A DNA stretch of 64,000 bases from Ureibacillus chungkukjangi (GTDB taxonomy: Bacteria > Bacillota > Bacilli > Bacillales_A > Planococcaceae). Shown here piece by piece: positions 9,110-19,500 of the stretch (position 1 is its first letter; every line of letters starts with the position of its first letter). Location of the stretch: the NCBI RefSeq assembly GCF_003217295.1, contig NZ_QJTJ01000001.1:302618-366617 (forward strand). Direction: 5' to 3'. Made by a program: the position numbers and the translations under genes. A model generated the notes under the pieces. That model did no database searches. It had not been told where the DNA came from and saw only the letters and a program-made list of their open reading frames with translations.

Positions 9110-10111
9110 TTATGATTTTACCGAGTTACGCTTTTCAATACGATACGGAATAACTACAGTTTGGTCTTCAATATTTTCTTTATTCATTAGTTTAGTAAGT
9201 AAACGCATTGCAACTGCTCCAATATCGTACAAAGGCAATACTACACTTGTTAGCTGTGGTCTTACCATTCGAGCAAGCTTGGAGTCCTCAAAGCTTATTA
9301 CTTCAATCTCCTCAGGAACGTTCTTGCCGTTATCCTGTGCACCATGAATAAGTCCAATGGCTAATTCATCACTTCCAGCAAAAAATGCGGTAGGTGGCTG
9401 TTCAAGGTCGCTTAAAACGCCCCATGCTTCTAGACCACTATCATAAGTACCATCATCAGCTATTATCAGCTGTTCATCTATTTCAATATTTGCATCTGTT
9501 AATGCCTTCTTATAAGCCTCTAGCTTGAATTTAGAGTTAATAGTGTATGCAAGGGGGCCAGAAACAAAAGCTATTCTTTTATGACCGTTCCCTATTAACA
9601 TTTGAACAGCTTGATAAGACGCCTGGAAATAATCAATATTCACGGAAGGAAACTGATTCGTTTCATCCACTGAGCCTGCAAGTACAATTGGTACAGGAGA
9701 GTGCTCCATTGACTGATGAAGCTTTGGTGTTACTGCATCACTCATCATTACGATACCATCTACTTGTTTTCCTAACATTGTATCTAGTAAATTCAATTCT
9801 TTGTCTTCGTTTTGGTCTGAGTTCGCTAAAATAATATTATAGCGATACATCGTAGCAATATCTTCTATTCCACGAGCTGCTTCTGCATAAATATTATTTG
9901 AAATATCTGGAATAATAACCCCTACTGTTGTAGTTTTTTTACTAGCTAATCCACGCGCTACAGCATTAGGTCGATATTCTAAGCGTTCAATAACTTCTAG
10001 CACTTTTTTTCTTGTAGCTGGTTTTACATTTTGGTTTCCGTTAACTACACGTGACACCGTCGCCATTGAAACATTTGCTTCACGTGCAACATCATAAATC
10101 GTTACAGTCAA
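9110..10111 (-). CDS. ccpA: Catabolite control protein A
   Basis: 333-aa LacI/GalR regulator that with HPr-Ser-P binds cre sites and controls carbon metabolism. The N-terminal helix-turn-helix is [22 protein letters not shown], the hinge helix is [14 protein letters not shown], and a periplasmic-binding-protein fold follows. The first codon is TTG with AAGGAGG about eight bases upstream. It is convergent with acuABC and lies downstream of aroA, the B. subtilis order. Confidence 0.96.
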   Translation of the reverse strand: MTVTIYDVAREANVSMATVSRVVNGNQNVKPATRKKVLEVIERLEYRPNAVARGLASKKTTTVGVIIPDISNNIYAEAARGIEDIATMYRYNIILANSDQNEDKELNLLDTMLGKQVDGIVMMSDAVTPKLHQSMEHSPVPIVLAGSVDETNQFPSVNIDYFQASYQAVQMLIGNGHKRIAFVSGPLAYTINSKFKLEAYKKALTDANIEIDEQLIIADDGTYDSGLEAWGVLSDLEQPPTAFFAGSDELAIGLIHGAQDNGKNVPEEIEVISFEDSKLARMVRPQLTSVVLPLYDIGAVAMRLLTKLMNKENIEDQTVVIPYRIEKRNSVKS

Positions 10112-10243
10112 AGGATAAGCCTCCTTTTAAGTCAAATTATTATTTTAATCATACGACAATTTCCATTTCTATTTCAATATAAACCGTATAATCTTCACAA
10201 ACATTCAACATTTTCCTTTTTTCAACTTTATACAAAATTAAAA

Positions 10244-10283
10244 AGAAAGTCCAAAAGTATTTAAAAATACTTTTGAACTTTCT
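10244..10283 (-). terminator. aroA terminator
   Basis: Long stem AGAAAGT..CAAAAGTATTT against AAATACTTTTG..ACTTTCT immediately after the aroA stop, with a T-rich tail on the minus strand. It separates aroA from ccpA. Confidence 0.85.
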
Positions 10284-10291
10284 AGATTTAT

Positions 10292-11377
10292 TTATGCTTT
10301 TAGCTCATATTGCTTCAGGAACTTTTGAATTTCGTTATAGAATGCATCGAATTCAGGAATATCCATTTGCTGCTGAGAATCTGAAAGTGCTACTGAAGGA
10401 TCAGGATGTACTTCTGCCATCACTCCGTCAGCACCAATCGCGATTGCCGCCTTTGCACATGGTAATAGTAAATCACGTCTTCCAGTTGAATGTGTTACAT
10501 CAACAAATACAGGTAAATGTGTTTCTTGTTTCAAGATTGGAACAGCTGAAATGTCTAAAGTATTACGAGTTGCTTTTTCATAAGTACGGATACCGCGCTC
10601 ACAAAGCATGATGTTTTGATTTCCTTGAGACATTATATACTCTGCCGCATGAATGAATTCATCGATAGTTGCTGCTAAACCACGCTTTAAAAGAACAGGT
10701 TTATCTGTTGAACCTACAGCTTTTAATAGCTCGAAGTTTTGCATATTACGAGCACCGATTTGAATGACATCAATATAATCTAATGCTTCTTCAATGTGAG
10801 CTGGTGTTACGATTTCTGTAACAACTGCAAGCCCATACTCTTTTGAAATTTGTTTTAAGATTTTTAGACCCTCTAAGCCAAGGCCTTGGAAATCATATGG
10901 CGATGTACGTGGTTTGTATGCTCCCCCACGAATTAACTTCAATCCTTTTGCTTGAATTGAAGCTGCAACAGCTGCAACCTGTTCGTAGGATTCTACTGAA
11001 CATGGACCGAATACGAATGTTGGACCACCTGCACCTACTGTTTCGCCATTTATTTCAACTACTGTATCATCTGTTTTTTTCTTACGTGATACTAGCAGCT
11101 CTTTTTTCTTATCTGCTTCTAGTTGTTTTAACGCTGTTTTAAAAATTTGTTTAAATATATAATCAACCGTCATTTGATTTAACGGACCTTTATTATGCTC
11201 TTTTAATAGGTTTAACATATGTCGTTCACGAAGAGGATCATATCGGTTAACACCTTGTTTCCCTTTGATTTTACCGATTTCATCCACAATCTCTGCTCGT
11301 TCATTAATTAAACGTAGAATTTCTATGTTTAATTCGTCAATTTGACTACGTAATGCTTCTAAGTTTTGCTCACTCAT
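10292..11377 (-). CDS. aroA: Bifunctional chorismate mutase / DAHP synthase
   Basis: 361-aa fusion. Residues 1 to about 85 are an AroQ chorismate mutase ([30 protein letters not shown]), and residues about 110-355 are a KDPG-type DAHP synthase ([39 protein letters not shown]). It makes the first shikimate intermediate; in the B. subtilis type the mutase domain also senses chorismate or prephenate for feedback. Monocistronic between its terminator and a divergent FtsA-like gene. Confidence 0.95.
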   Translation of the reverse strand: MSEQNLEALRSQIDELNIEILRLINERAEIVDEIGKIKGKQGVNRYDPLRERHMLNLLKEHNKGPLNQMTVDYIFKQIFKTALKQLEADKKKELLVSRKKKTDDTVVEINGETVGAGGPTFVFGPCSVESYEQVAAVAASIQAKGLKLIRGGAYKPRTSPYDFQGLGLEGLKILKQISKEYGLAVVTEIVTPAHIEEALDYIDVIQIGARNMQNFELLKAVGSTDKPVLLKRGLAATIDEFIHAAEYIMSQGNQNIMLCERGIRTYEKATRNTLDISAVPILKQETHLPVFVDVTHSTGRRDLLLPCAKAAIAIGADGVMAEVHPDPSVALSDSQQQMDIPEFDAFYNEIQKFLKQYELKA

Positions 11378-11550
11378 TTCTATTCTCCTCTCCTTGTCTT
11401 ATCTACTCTTTAAGAACATCAAAATGTATGGTACATTTTAAGTTAATAATCATATTATAGTCAACAAATTTCAAATTGTCACGCTTTTTTCTTTAGCGAT
11501 TCAACTCGCTAAAGTATATTAATCTATATCTAGAAAGGAAGCGGTTCCAC

Positions 11551-13704
11551 TTGAGTTCAAAATTATTCGCCCTAGATATTGGCACCCGCTCAGTAGTCGG
11601 CATTATTTTAGAAGAGCAGAACGAACACTTTCATGTAATCGACATACTCATGAAAGAACATAAAGAGCGAGCTATGGTAGATGGACAAATACATAATGTG
11701 TTATATGTTGCAGATTTAATAAAAGAAATCAAAGGTGAACTCGAAGAAAAACACGGACCATTAAAAAAAGTAAGTGTTGCCGCTGCTGGACGAGCCTTAA
11801 AAACAGAACAAGCAAGCGTAACTGTTAATATAAAAAATCGTCCTATCTTTACCGAAGAAGATATTAGTCGGCTAGAGCTTCAGGCTGTTCAGCTTGCACA
11901 GGCAAAGCTACTCTCCTCCAAAGAGGACGAAAAATTAAATCACTATTATTGTGTTGGCTATTCCATCCTGTTTTATAGACTCGATGGTGAAGAAATCGGT
12001 AGTTTAGTAGATCAACAAGGAGACGAGGCAACAATTGAAGTTATCGCAACCTTTTTACCTCGCGTAGTTGTGGAATCCTTACTTGCTGCCTTAAAACGAG
12101 CTGACTTAGAAATGGAAGCTTTAACCCTAGAGCCGATAGCAGCCATTAATGTACTAATTCCACCATCTATGAGACGTTTGAATGTAGCGCTAGTGGATAT
12201 TGGAGCAGGTACCTCTGATATTGCCATTACTGACAAAGGAACAATTGTTGCGTATGGCATGGTACCAACTGCTGGTGATGAAATAACTGAAGCCTTAAGT
12301 GATCATTATCTTCTAGATTTCCCTGTTGCTGAAATTACAAAAAGACAATTAACTTCCGAAGACGAAGTTGTTATCCAAGATATTCTCGGCTTTGAGCAAT
12401 CTTATTCAAAAGATGAAGTGGTTCAAGCGATTCAGCCTTCGATTGAAGCACTAGCACAGGCTATAGGCAGTGAATTATTAAGATTAAATAATCAAGCTCC
12501 ACCTAAAGCTGTGATGCTTGTTGGAGGTGGAAGTTTAACCCCTAATCTGCCAGTAGAACTAAGTAAGGCTTTAAATTTACCTGTAAATCGGGTTGCTGTT
12601 CGAGGAATTGATGCCATCCAAAATTTAACAAAGGAAGCATCTATACCTGCAACTCCAGAGCTAGTAACACCAATTGGCATTGCAATTGCTGCAAAGAAAT
12701 CACCTATTCAGTATATGTCGGTAACTGTAAATGAACAGGTAGTAAGACTATTTGAACTAAAAGAAATGACTGTTGGCGATGCCTTTTTATCGGCTAATAT
12801 TCGAGCAAAACAGCTTTATGGTAAACCAGGTCATGGCATTGCGATAACAGTAAATAACCAGGATATTTTTATACCAGGAGGGCATGGACATCCAGCAACG
12901 ATTCTCGTAAATGGTGAGCCTGCTACTACCAAAACAGCTATAAAAAATAATGATGTTATTAGTTTAGTGGAAGGACAAAACGGTCATGATGCCAAAGCTA
13001 CCGTTCGTGAGCTTGTGGACGATGCTTTGATTAAAAATGTAACTGTTCAAGGAGATTCTTTTAGAATCGAGCCGATTGTAAAAATAAACAATAAAGTTTG
13101 CTCACTTGAGCAAGAATTACAGGATCGAGACTCCCTTCAGGTAGAAACGATTGAAACGATAGCAGATCTATTTAAACATATTAAACAAGCAAATGCTTTA
13201 CAAAAATTGCATTCATTCTTTTTAAATATCGATGGAAAACCTGTATTGTTCCCTGACTTCTCTTCAAGCCTATTATTGAATGATAAACCTTGTAAAATTA
13301 CTTATCCATTTAAGAATGGTGACGCAATAGTGATAGCAGAGGCTGTACCACCGACCGTTGAGATGATAGCAAATAAGCTGGGGCTGGCTCTGGAGGAAAA
13401 GATTGTCGTCTCCTTCCAGCAGGAAACCCTGGAATTAAAAAAGGTGGCAAGAGAAGTGATGGTAAGTGGAGAGTCAGTCATGGCTTCATCAACAGTTGCA
13501 AACGGTGCTTCCCTTTCAATCATCGAGAAAGACACGAAGTCTTGGATTTATCAGGATATATTCCGATATTCAAATTGGCAATTACCAGTGAACTTTAAAG
13601 GGCAATTTACAATTTTACGAAATGGCGAGCCTTCTTCTTTCGATGCAGAGATTTTTGGCGGCGATCAGCTGGAGATTATTTTAACCGAACAAACGATACA
13701 ATAG
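11551..13704 (+). CDS. FtsA/PilM-like actin-fold protein with C-terminal repeat region
   Basis: 717-aa protein. Residues 1 to about 385 have an actin/FtsA ATPase fold: phosphate-1 FALDIGTRSVVG (6-17), phosphate-2 VALVDIGAGTSDIAI (212-226), adenosine motif VMLVGGGSLTPNL (321-333). True FtsA is about 420-440 aa and ends in a membrane amphipathic helix; this one carries about 330 more residues with several similar short modules (430-476, 506-533, 556-597, 617-659, 686-711), each with an NG-x-P-like turn and an ending such as GDQLEII. Start is TTG with AAAGGAAG about ten bases upstream. Function unknown; a role in division or envelope assembly is inference from the fold. Confidence 0.8.
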   Translation: MSSKLFALDIGTRSVVGIILEEQNEHFHVIDILMKEHKERAMVDGQIHNVLYVADLIKEIKGELEEKHGPLKKVSVAAAGRALKTEQASVTVNIKNRPIFTEEDISRLELQAVQLAQAKLLSSKEDEKLNHYYCVGYSILFYRLDGEEIGSLVDQQGDEATIEVIATFLPRVVVESLLAALKRADLEMEALTLEPIAAINVLIPPSMRRLNVALVDIGAGTSDIAITDKGTIVAYGMVPTAGDEITEALSDHYLLDFPVAEITKRQLTSEDEVVIQDILGFEQSYSKDEVVQAIQPSIEALAQAIGSELLRLNNQAPPKAVMLVGGGSLTPNLPVELSKALNLPVNRVAVRGIDAIQNLTKEASIPATPELVTPIGIAIAAKKSPIQYMSVTVNEQVVRLFELKEMTVGDAFLSANIRAKQLYGKPGHGIAITVNNQDIFIPGGHGHPATILVNGEPATTKTAIKNNDVISLVEGQNGHDAKATVRELVDDALIKNVTVQGDSFRIEPIVKINNKVCSLEQELQDRDSLQVETIETIADLFKHIKQANALQKLHSFFLNIDGKPVLFPDFSSSLLLNDKPCKITYPFKNGDAIVIAEAVPPTVEMIANKLGLALEEKIVVSFQQETLELKKVAREVMVSGESVMASSTVANGASLSIIEKDTKSWIYQDIFRYSNWQLPVNFKGQFTILRNGEPSSFDAEIFGGDQLEIILTEQTIQ

Positions 13705-13716
13705 TAAAGCCTAAAT

Positions 13717-13745
13717 GTGTCTTTCATTATTCAAATGAAAGGCAC
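13717..13745 (+). terminator. Terminator of the FtsA-like gene
   Basis: GTGTCTTTCATT / AATGAAAGGCAC hairpin followed by TTTTTTA, 13 bases after the stop codon. Confidence 0.85.
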
Positions 13746-13840
13746 TTTTTTATACTGGAGCTCGAACGTTTGGAGGAGTATTTTACTTCTATAGGAGTAG
13801 AGTGCGCTATCAAAATTCGTTACCATTCCAAAAATAAAAA

Positions 13841-13877
13841 CCCGGTAAAGAAAAACATAAAGTTTTTCCTCACCGGG
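13841..13877 (-). terminator. ytxGH terminator
   Basis: CCCGGT/ACCGGG outer stem with a paired inner AAAAAC/GTTTTT segment; the minus strand continues into TTTTTATTTTT. It sits a few bases after the ytxH stop. Confidence 0.85.
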
Positions 13878-13883
13878 CTTTTA

Positions 13884-14342
13884 TTAAATTGAAGATGGTT
13901 TAGATTCTTCAGACATGTCGACACCCTCGTAAGTTTCGTTCTCTAATGGTTCTTCGCCTTCATATGAAACAGTGCCGTCATCGAATACTGTTGGAACCTT
14001 TGAGGCCTTATATTTCACTTTATCCACTAGCTGTGTTGACTGTTCTTTTAATTGGTTCGAAATTTGTACTGTTTTTTCTTTTGCTGTTGAAGATAATGTA
14101 GCACTTTTATCTTTTAATACTTCTGCCTGACTTACCACATCATTACGTAAGTCTCTGCCTGTTTTCGGTGCGAGTAATAAACCTGCAGCTGCTCCAACAA
14201 TTCCACCCACTAATGCTCCAATAACAAAATCCTTCATGTTCACCGACTCCTCCTCGTAAATTGCGTCATTTCCTGTATAAACTTGAGGTAAATTTGGTAA
14301 TTCATTTTTTACTTCGTTATAGTTTGGTTTTTCCCCTGACAT
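13884..14342 (-). CDS. ytxH: YtxH family general-stress-type protein
   Basis: 152-aa protein of the YtxH family. The family core begins at MKDFVIGALVGGIVGAAAGLLLAPKTGRDLR, a glycine-rich hydrophobic segment likely to enter the membrane, followed by a charged alpha-helical tail. Upstream of this core are 35 extra hydrophilic residues. The ATG at 14342 has AAAGGGG nine bases before it. A second, stronger ribosome site (GAGGAGGAG) lies in frame before the ATG at 14237, which would give a 117-aa product with the usual family N-terminus. Both starts may be used. It follows ytxG by 20 bp. Confidence 0.85.
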   Translation of the reverse strand: MSGEKPNYNEVKNELPNLPQVYTGNDAIYEEESVNMKDFVIGALVGGIVGAAAGLLLAPKTGRDLRNDVVSQAEVLKDKSATLSSTAKEKTVQISNQLKEQSTQLVDKVKYKASKVPTVFDDGTVSYEGEEPLENETYEGVDMSEESKPSSI

Positions 14343-14362
14343 TACTACCATCCCCTTTTGTT

Positions 14363-14845
14363 TTATCTGCGCTTGAATTTAGAAGATTTCTTGATGATAT
14401 CTTCAGTAGCCTCATCTACGTCTGTCTGATCAATTGTTTTTCGCTGCTTCCATTTGTCAGCGATTTCCATAGCCACATTACCCCATTGAACTACCTGAGC
14501 TATTTTTTCTTCATTTTTACTTACTTCAGTTGTAATTGATGAAGTTATTTGGTTGATCGACGTATTTAAGCCATTTACCGAAACACCAATATTTTTTACT
14601 GCGTCTACTACACTGTTTAGCTTCTCTGATTTGTCTGCAATGTCTTCTGCAAGAGTATTAGTTTTCGCTAAAAGAGAGGTTGTCTCACGTGTAATCCCTT
14701 CCATTTGTCCTTCGATACCAGCAATTGTACCTGCAATGCTGTTCAAAGTATTTTTCAAGCCGAACAGGGTCATCCCAACACTAATACATAAAACTAAAAA
14801 ACCGATTGCTGCAAGTAATGCTGCGATGTATAAAATGATTTCCAT
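14363..14845 (-). CDS. ytxG: YtxG, DUF948 membrane-anchored protein
   Basis: 160-aa protein with one N-terminal transmembrane helix (residues about 3-25, ILYIAALLAAIGFLVLCISVG) and a long heptad-like helical region (about 30-120) that resembles coiled-coil or methyl-accepting-like linkers. DUF948 members are stress-related in B. subtilis, but their molecular role is unknown. Strong GTAGGAGG ribosome site. First gene of the ytxG-ytxH pair. Confidence 0.88.
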   Translation of the reverse strand: MEIILYIAALLAAIGFLVLCISVGMTLFGLKNTLNSIAGTIAGIEGQMEGITRETTSLLAKTNTLAEDIADKSEKLNSVVDAVKNIGVSVNGLNTSINQITSSITTEVSKNEEKIAQVVQWGNVAMEIADKWKQRKTIDQTDVDEATEDIIKKSSKFKRR

Positions 14846-14914
14846 AAAAAAACCTCCTACGTCTACTACTTCCTATTATTCGACAAATCTATAGTGAATC
14901 CTTCTGTTTAGAAA

Positions 14915-14946
14915 AAACAGCCTAAACATAGGCGTTTAAGCTGTTT
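14915..14946 (-). terminator. murC terminator
   Basis: AAACAGC..TAAAC / GTTTA..GCTGTTT stem with six T following on the minus strand. It overlaps the murC stop codon. Confidence 0.8.
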
Positions 14947-16252
14947 CTTCGTTACTTTTCAATACATTCTCAAATGCACTTTGATACTTATTAACATCTC
15001 CTGCACCCATAAATAAGAAAACAGCATCGGTATGTTCTTTCAAATGTACAATGTTATCAGTTTGAAGGACTCTACTATTTGTTATTAAGGCCTGTAAATC
15101 TTCAATCGAAAGAGCTCCTTGCTTTTCACGAGCTGAACCGAAGATATCACATAAATAAACTGCATCTGCCTGAGATAAGCTGTCAGCAAAATCTTTTAAA
15201 AATGCTGCAGTACGGCTGAATGTATGCGGTTGGAAGACAGCTATAACTTGTCGATCAGGATACTTCTGACGTGCTGATTGTATTGTTGCTCTTATTTCTG
15301 TTGGATGATGTGCGTAATCATCTACAAGAATACTATTCCCAATTTTCGTCTCCGTAAAACGTCTTTTTACACCACCATAGGTACGTAAGCGTTCTTGAAT
15401 CAATTGAGCCGGAATTCCTTCATAATGACATAGCGAAATAACCGCAAGTGCATTTAGTATTGTATGGTCGCCATATAGAGGAATGAAGAACTTATCGTAA
15501 TACTCATTACGTACATAAACCTCAAAAGTTGTACCCTCTGTTGATTTCTCAATATTTCTAGCTTCAAAATCATTATGAGAACCAAAACCATAATAAACTA
15601 CAGGTACATTTGCTTGGATTTTTTGCAGATGCTCATCATCGCCACATGCAATAATCGCTTTGTTTACTTGTAATGCTAACTCCTGGAATGCTGAATATAC
15701 ATCATCAATTCCGGAGAAATAATCTGGATGGTCAAAATCAATATTTAGCATTACTGCATAGTCTGGGTGATAAGCTAAAAAGTGACGTCGATATTCACAA
15801 GCTTCCATAACAAAGAAGCTCGCATCTTCTTTACCAGAACCAGTTCCATCACCAATTAAAAAAGAAGTTGGCATAAAGCCTGCAATTACGTGACTCATTA
15901 GACCCGTAGTTGATGTCTTACCATGTGCACCAGTAATAGCGATGGATGTATAACGATTAATATAGTCCCCTAAAAACTTATGGTAACGAATCACTTCTAC
16001 ACCTAATTCTTTCGCACGTACGATTTCTGGGTGCTCATCAGGAAAAGCATTTCCTGCAATAACAGTCATGCCCTCTTTAATATTGTCAGCACTAAATGGC
16101 AATATCGTCATATCTCGCTCTCTAAGCGGTTTTTCTGTAAAATAGTACGTCTCGTAATCAGAGCCCTGAACCAGTTCTCCTGAATCAAATAAAATTTGAG
16201 CCAATGAACTCATGCCTGAACCTTTAATTCCTGTAAAATGATAAAATGTCAT
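14936..16252 (-). CDS. murC: UDP-N-acetylmuramate--L-alanine ligase
   Basis: 438-aa Mur ligase adding L-Ala to UDP-MurNAc, the first committed amino-acid step of peptidoglycan synthesis. N-terminal Rossmann motif [15 protein letters not shown] loop [12 protein letters not shown] (about residue 115), [18 protein letters not shown], and the C-terminal domain with [11 protein letters not shown] and FQPHTFSR. Length is normal. It follows sftA on the same strand after 279 bp, as in B. subtilis; CCCGGGAGG precedes the ATG. Confidence 0.96.
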   Translation of the reverse strand: MTFYHFTGIKGSGMSSLAQILFDSGELVQGSDYETYYFTEKPLRERDMTILPFSADNIKEGMTVIAGNAFPDEHPEIVRAKELGVEVIRYHKFLGDYINRYTSIAITGAHGKTSTTGLMSHVIAGFMPTSFLIGDGTGSGKEDASFFVMEACEYRRHFLAYHPDYAVMLNIDFDHPDYFSGIDDVYSAFQELALQVNKAIIACGDDEHLQKIQANVPVVYYGFGSHNDFEARNIEKSTEGTTFEVYVRNEYYDKFFIPLYGDHTILNALAVISLCHYEGIPAQLIQERLRTYGGVKRRFTETKIGNSILVDDYAHHPTEIRATIQSARQKYPDRQVIAVFQPHTFSRTAAFLKDFADSLSQADAVYLCDIFGSAREKQGALSIEDLQALITNSRVLQTDNIVHLKEHTDAVFLFMGAGDVNKYQSAFENVLKSNEETA

Positions 16253-16511
16253 ATTAAAACCTCCCGGGATACATAGCTCCCAATGAATGAACGTTTGTAA
16301 TTTAAGTTAGTTTGTGCCAATTTAACAAAACTTACCCCATTATAGCACTATTTTTAATAAAGAATATTGTAAAAATATCTTTATTTATCTACCTATTCAC
16401 TCATTTATTCGTATTTTTATATTTAGTCTAGAAAATTTAGCGAGTGCACATGTTTTCATAGCATTAAACACACTCGCTTATTGGAATTATTTTACTTTAT
16501 CTTGCAAAAAA

Positions 16512-16533
16512 ATGAGAGGGACTCCCCCTCATT
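16512..16533 (-). terminator. sftA terminator
   Basis: ATGAGAGGG/CCCCCTCAT stem abutting the sftA stop codon, followed on the minus strand by seven T. Confidence 0.85.
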
Positions 16534-19500
16534 ACTCAAACATTGTTGTTAGATCAGAGTCTGTAATATATACCTCTCTCGGCTTACTTCCTCTTGGCTC
16601 TGAAACAAAGCCCTGACTTTCTAACATATCAATTAAACGTGCTGCACGATTATAACCGATATGGTATTTTCTTTGAATCGAAGAAGTGGAAGCAGAACCC
16701 TGTTCATGAACAAATCGGCAAACCTCTTCGAATAACTCATCCTGTTCTTCAATCATTTCTGTTTTTTTCAATAATTCATCTTGTTGGAAGAAATAATCTG
16801 GTTCTCCCTGTGCTCTTACATGCTCGATAATTTCTTCAATTTCATCATCTGTTACAAATGTACCCTGCAGACGAATTGGATCACTCATTCCATTACCTAA
16901 GTAGAGCATATCCCCTCTTCCGAGTAATCTTTCTGCACCTTGACTATCAATAATCGTACGTGAATCAATCTGTGAAGAAACTGCAAATGCAATACGAGTC
17001 GGGATATTGGATTTAATGAGACCAGTAATAACATCAACAGATGGTCGTTGAGTAGCTACAATTAAGTGAATACCACAAGCTCTAGCTTTTTGGGCAATTC
17101 GACAAATTGCTTCCTCGACGTCAGCTGGTGACATCATCATTAAATCTGCCAGCTCATCGATAACGATTAGAATATAAGGTAATTTGTGTCCAAACTCACC
17201 TTTTGACTCGGCTAATTTGTTATATCTTGGCAAGTCTCGAACACCTACATGAGCAAATAATTGATAGCGTCTTTCCATTTCCTCTACTGCCCATTTTAAT
17301 GCTGCTGTTGCTGCCTTCACATCACTAATAACAGGACTAACTAAATGTGGAATATTATTAAATGGTGCAAGTTCAACCATTTTCGGGTCGATTAGCATTA
17401 GCTTTAATTCATTTGGATCAGCTTTATACAATAAGCTAATTAATATTGAGTTAATACATACTGATTTCCCCGAGCCTGTTGCCCCTGCAATTAAACCATG
17501 TGGCATTTTTCGCAAATCAATTGTGACAGGCTTACCAGTTAAATCTAGACCTAAAGCAGCTTCCAGAGGTGACTCAGAGTCTTTAAAGGAATCACTGCAT
17601 GTAACTTCAGATAATTGCACAGCTCTTGAAATACGATTTGGTATTTCAATACCGATTGTACTTTTACCTGGAATCGGTGCTTGAATACGGATATCCTTTG
17701 CTGCTAAAGCAAGCTTTAAATCATCAGACAGATTTCGAATCTTACTTACTTTAGTTCCATGACCTACTGTTATCTCAAATTGTGTAACGGCTGGCCCCTG
17801 TGTAATGGCCTCCACCTGTGCTGTTACTTGGAAATAGGATAACGACTCAACTAAAATATCTGCCTGTGATTCTAACCACTCACGATCTTCTGTTTTTTCT
17901 TCTGGTGGAGATAAATAATCCAAAGAAGGCTTCACATAAATCTTCGGTGGCGCTTTCACCTCTTTACTAGTTACAGCAGTTTCTTTAGGCGTTTCCTTAT
18001 TCTCTTCTTGTAAGGACACAGTTTCAGGAGATTGAATCACAAGAGTTTCTTCTTGAACCATTTCTTCCTGCATGACAATTGGTCCATGATCTTGCTTTTC
18101 TACAATAAGCTCTGGCAACGGAGCTAAATCCTCAGAACTCACATGCTGCTCTTGCTTTTCATGTGGTTCTTCAGTCGTAGTTGTCTGCCTATACATTTTG
18201 TTATTATCATCATTATGTTGAAGCATTTGTTTTTGTGCTAATTTGGCCGCATATTTTTCTTTGTCAGATTTCAGCATTAACACATTAAAAGGTATTTTAC
18301 TGCCTTTAGATTGCAGTTCCTCCAGCTTTTGTTCTTGGTTTTCACCAGTTAGATTTTCAACTTCGTATTCAATTGGCTCGGTTACTCCGTTAACAACCTC
18401 AAATTCTTCAGGATGTGTCATAAGGGCGTCTTCTTGCCCACCTTGTAATTCAGTGTCTTCCTCAATCTCACTATCACTCAAGGCAATAGAAACTAACCTC
18501 TGTACCTGTGCACTTTGGACTGGATATTGGATCGTTTCTTTCTTATAGTCTACCTCTAAAGGTGACATATTCTTTGGTTCTTCATATAGCACCATCGAAT
18601 TATCAACTTTTTCAGCTTGTACTGTATCAGAAATCTCACTGTAGATTTCAGTCTCTAAATCATACTGGGCCGATTCTGTTTCTTCATAAGAGTGTTCTGT
18701 TTCAAAATATTCTTCACGTTGCTGCTCCAGCAAATCATGTTCAGCAGATTTTTGTGCTTCAGCTTGTTCCATCTCATAAACTTGAACTGGCACTTTTCCA
18801 ATTTCAAGAGGCTCTTCTTCATATACTGTCACAGCAGCTTCATTGTACATTTGTGCTTGCTGGTCAGCTTGCACTGGCTGGACACTTGCTGTATTTCTCT
18901 CTTTTGAAAAGCTTACCTCGTCAACAGCCTCAGCTAAAATCGGAAACTCTTCTACTTTTTCATATAATTCTTCTTTTGGGACGTTTGGTTTTTCTTCGAC
19001 TTCATCCTCTATTTCAATGAAGCTAGTAAATGGAACTTGTGTAGGCGCTGTGTAGCTTACCTCTTGCTCTAAATTTAAACTCTGTTCATTTCTTTTCGAG
19101 TCCTCTGAAAGCACAGCTGCTACTCTCTGTTCATACTGTACATCATCTTTGGTATCTAAAATTACTTTACTCTCAATAAGATCATTCTCTTGTTCAATTG
19201 ACTTTGACTCTGTCTTTTCCTGTTTCTTTGAAAGCAACTCGTCTATTTTACTAGGTTTTTTAAAGCCATAAACAGGCGAAGGGACCTGTGTTGGGACAAA
19301 TCTATGTTTTGGAACGAGCGGATCTTCTTGTTCAACCGGATTTTTCTGTACAGGAGCTGTATTTCTATAATCCTTTTTAATAGAATCAGATGGTTTTACC
19401 TTTTCAATACGCCTTAATTTGGTAGATTCCTGACGATTGATAACGTTCGAATGCCCTTTAATCCGTTGGCGTTTTTCTAGTAAATCTCTTATCCCTGAAA

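Noticed and set aside
18508..19020. 170-codon plus-strand frame opposite sftA
   Set aside because: It mirrors the low-complexity Glu/Gln region of sftA and has no ribosome site or plausible protein pattern.
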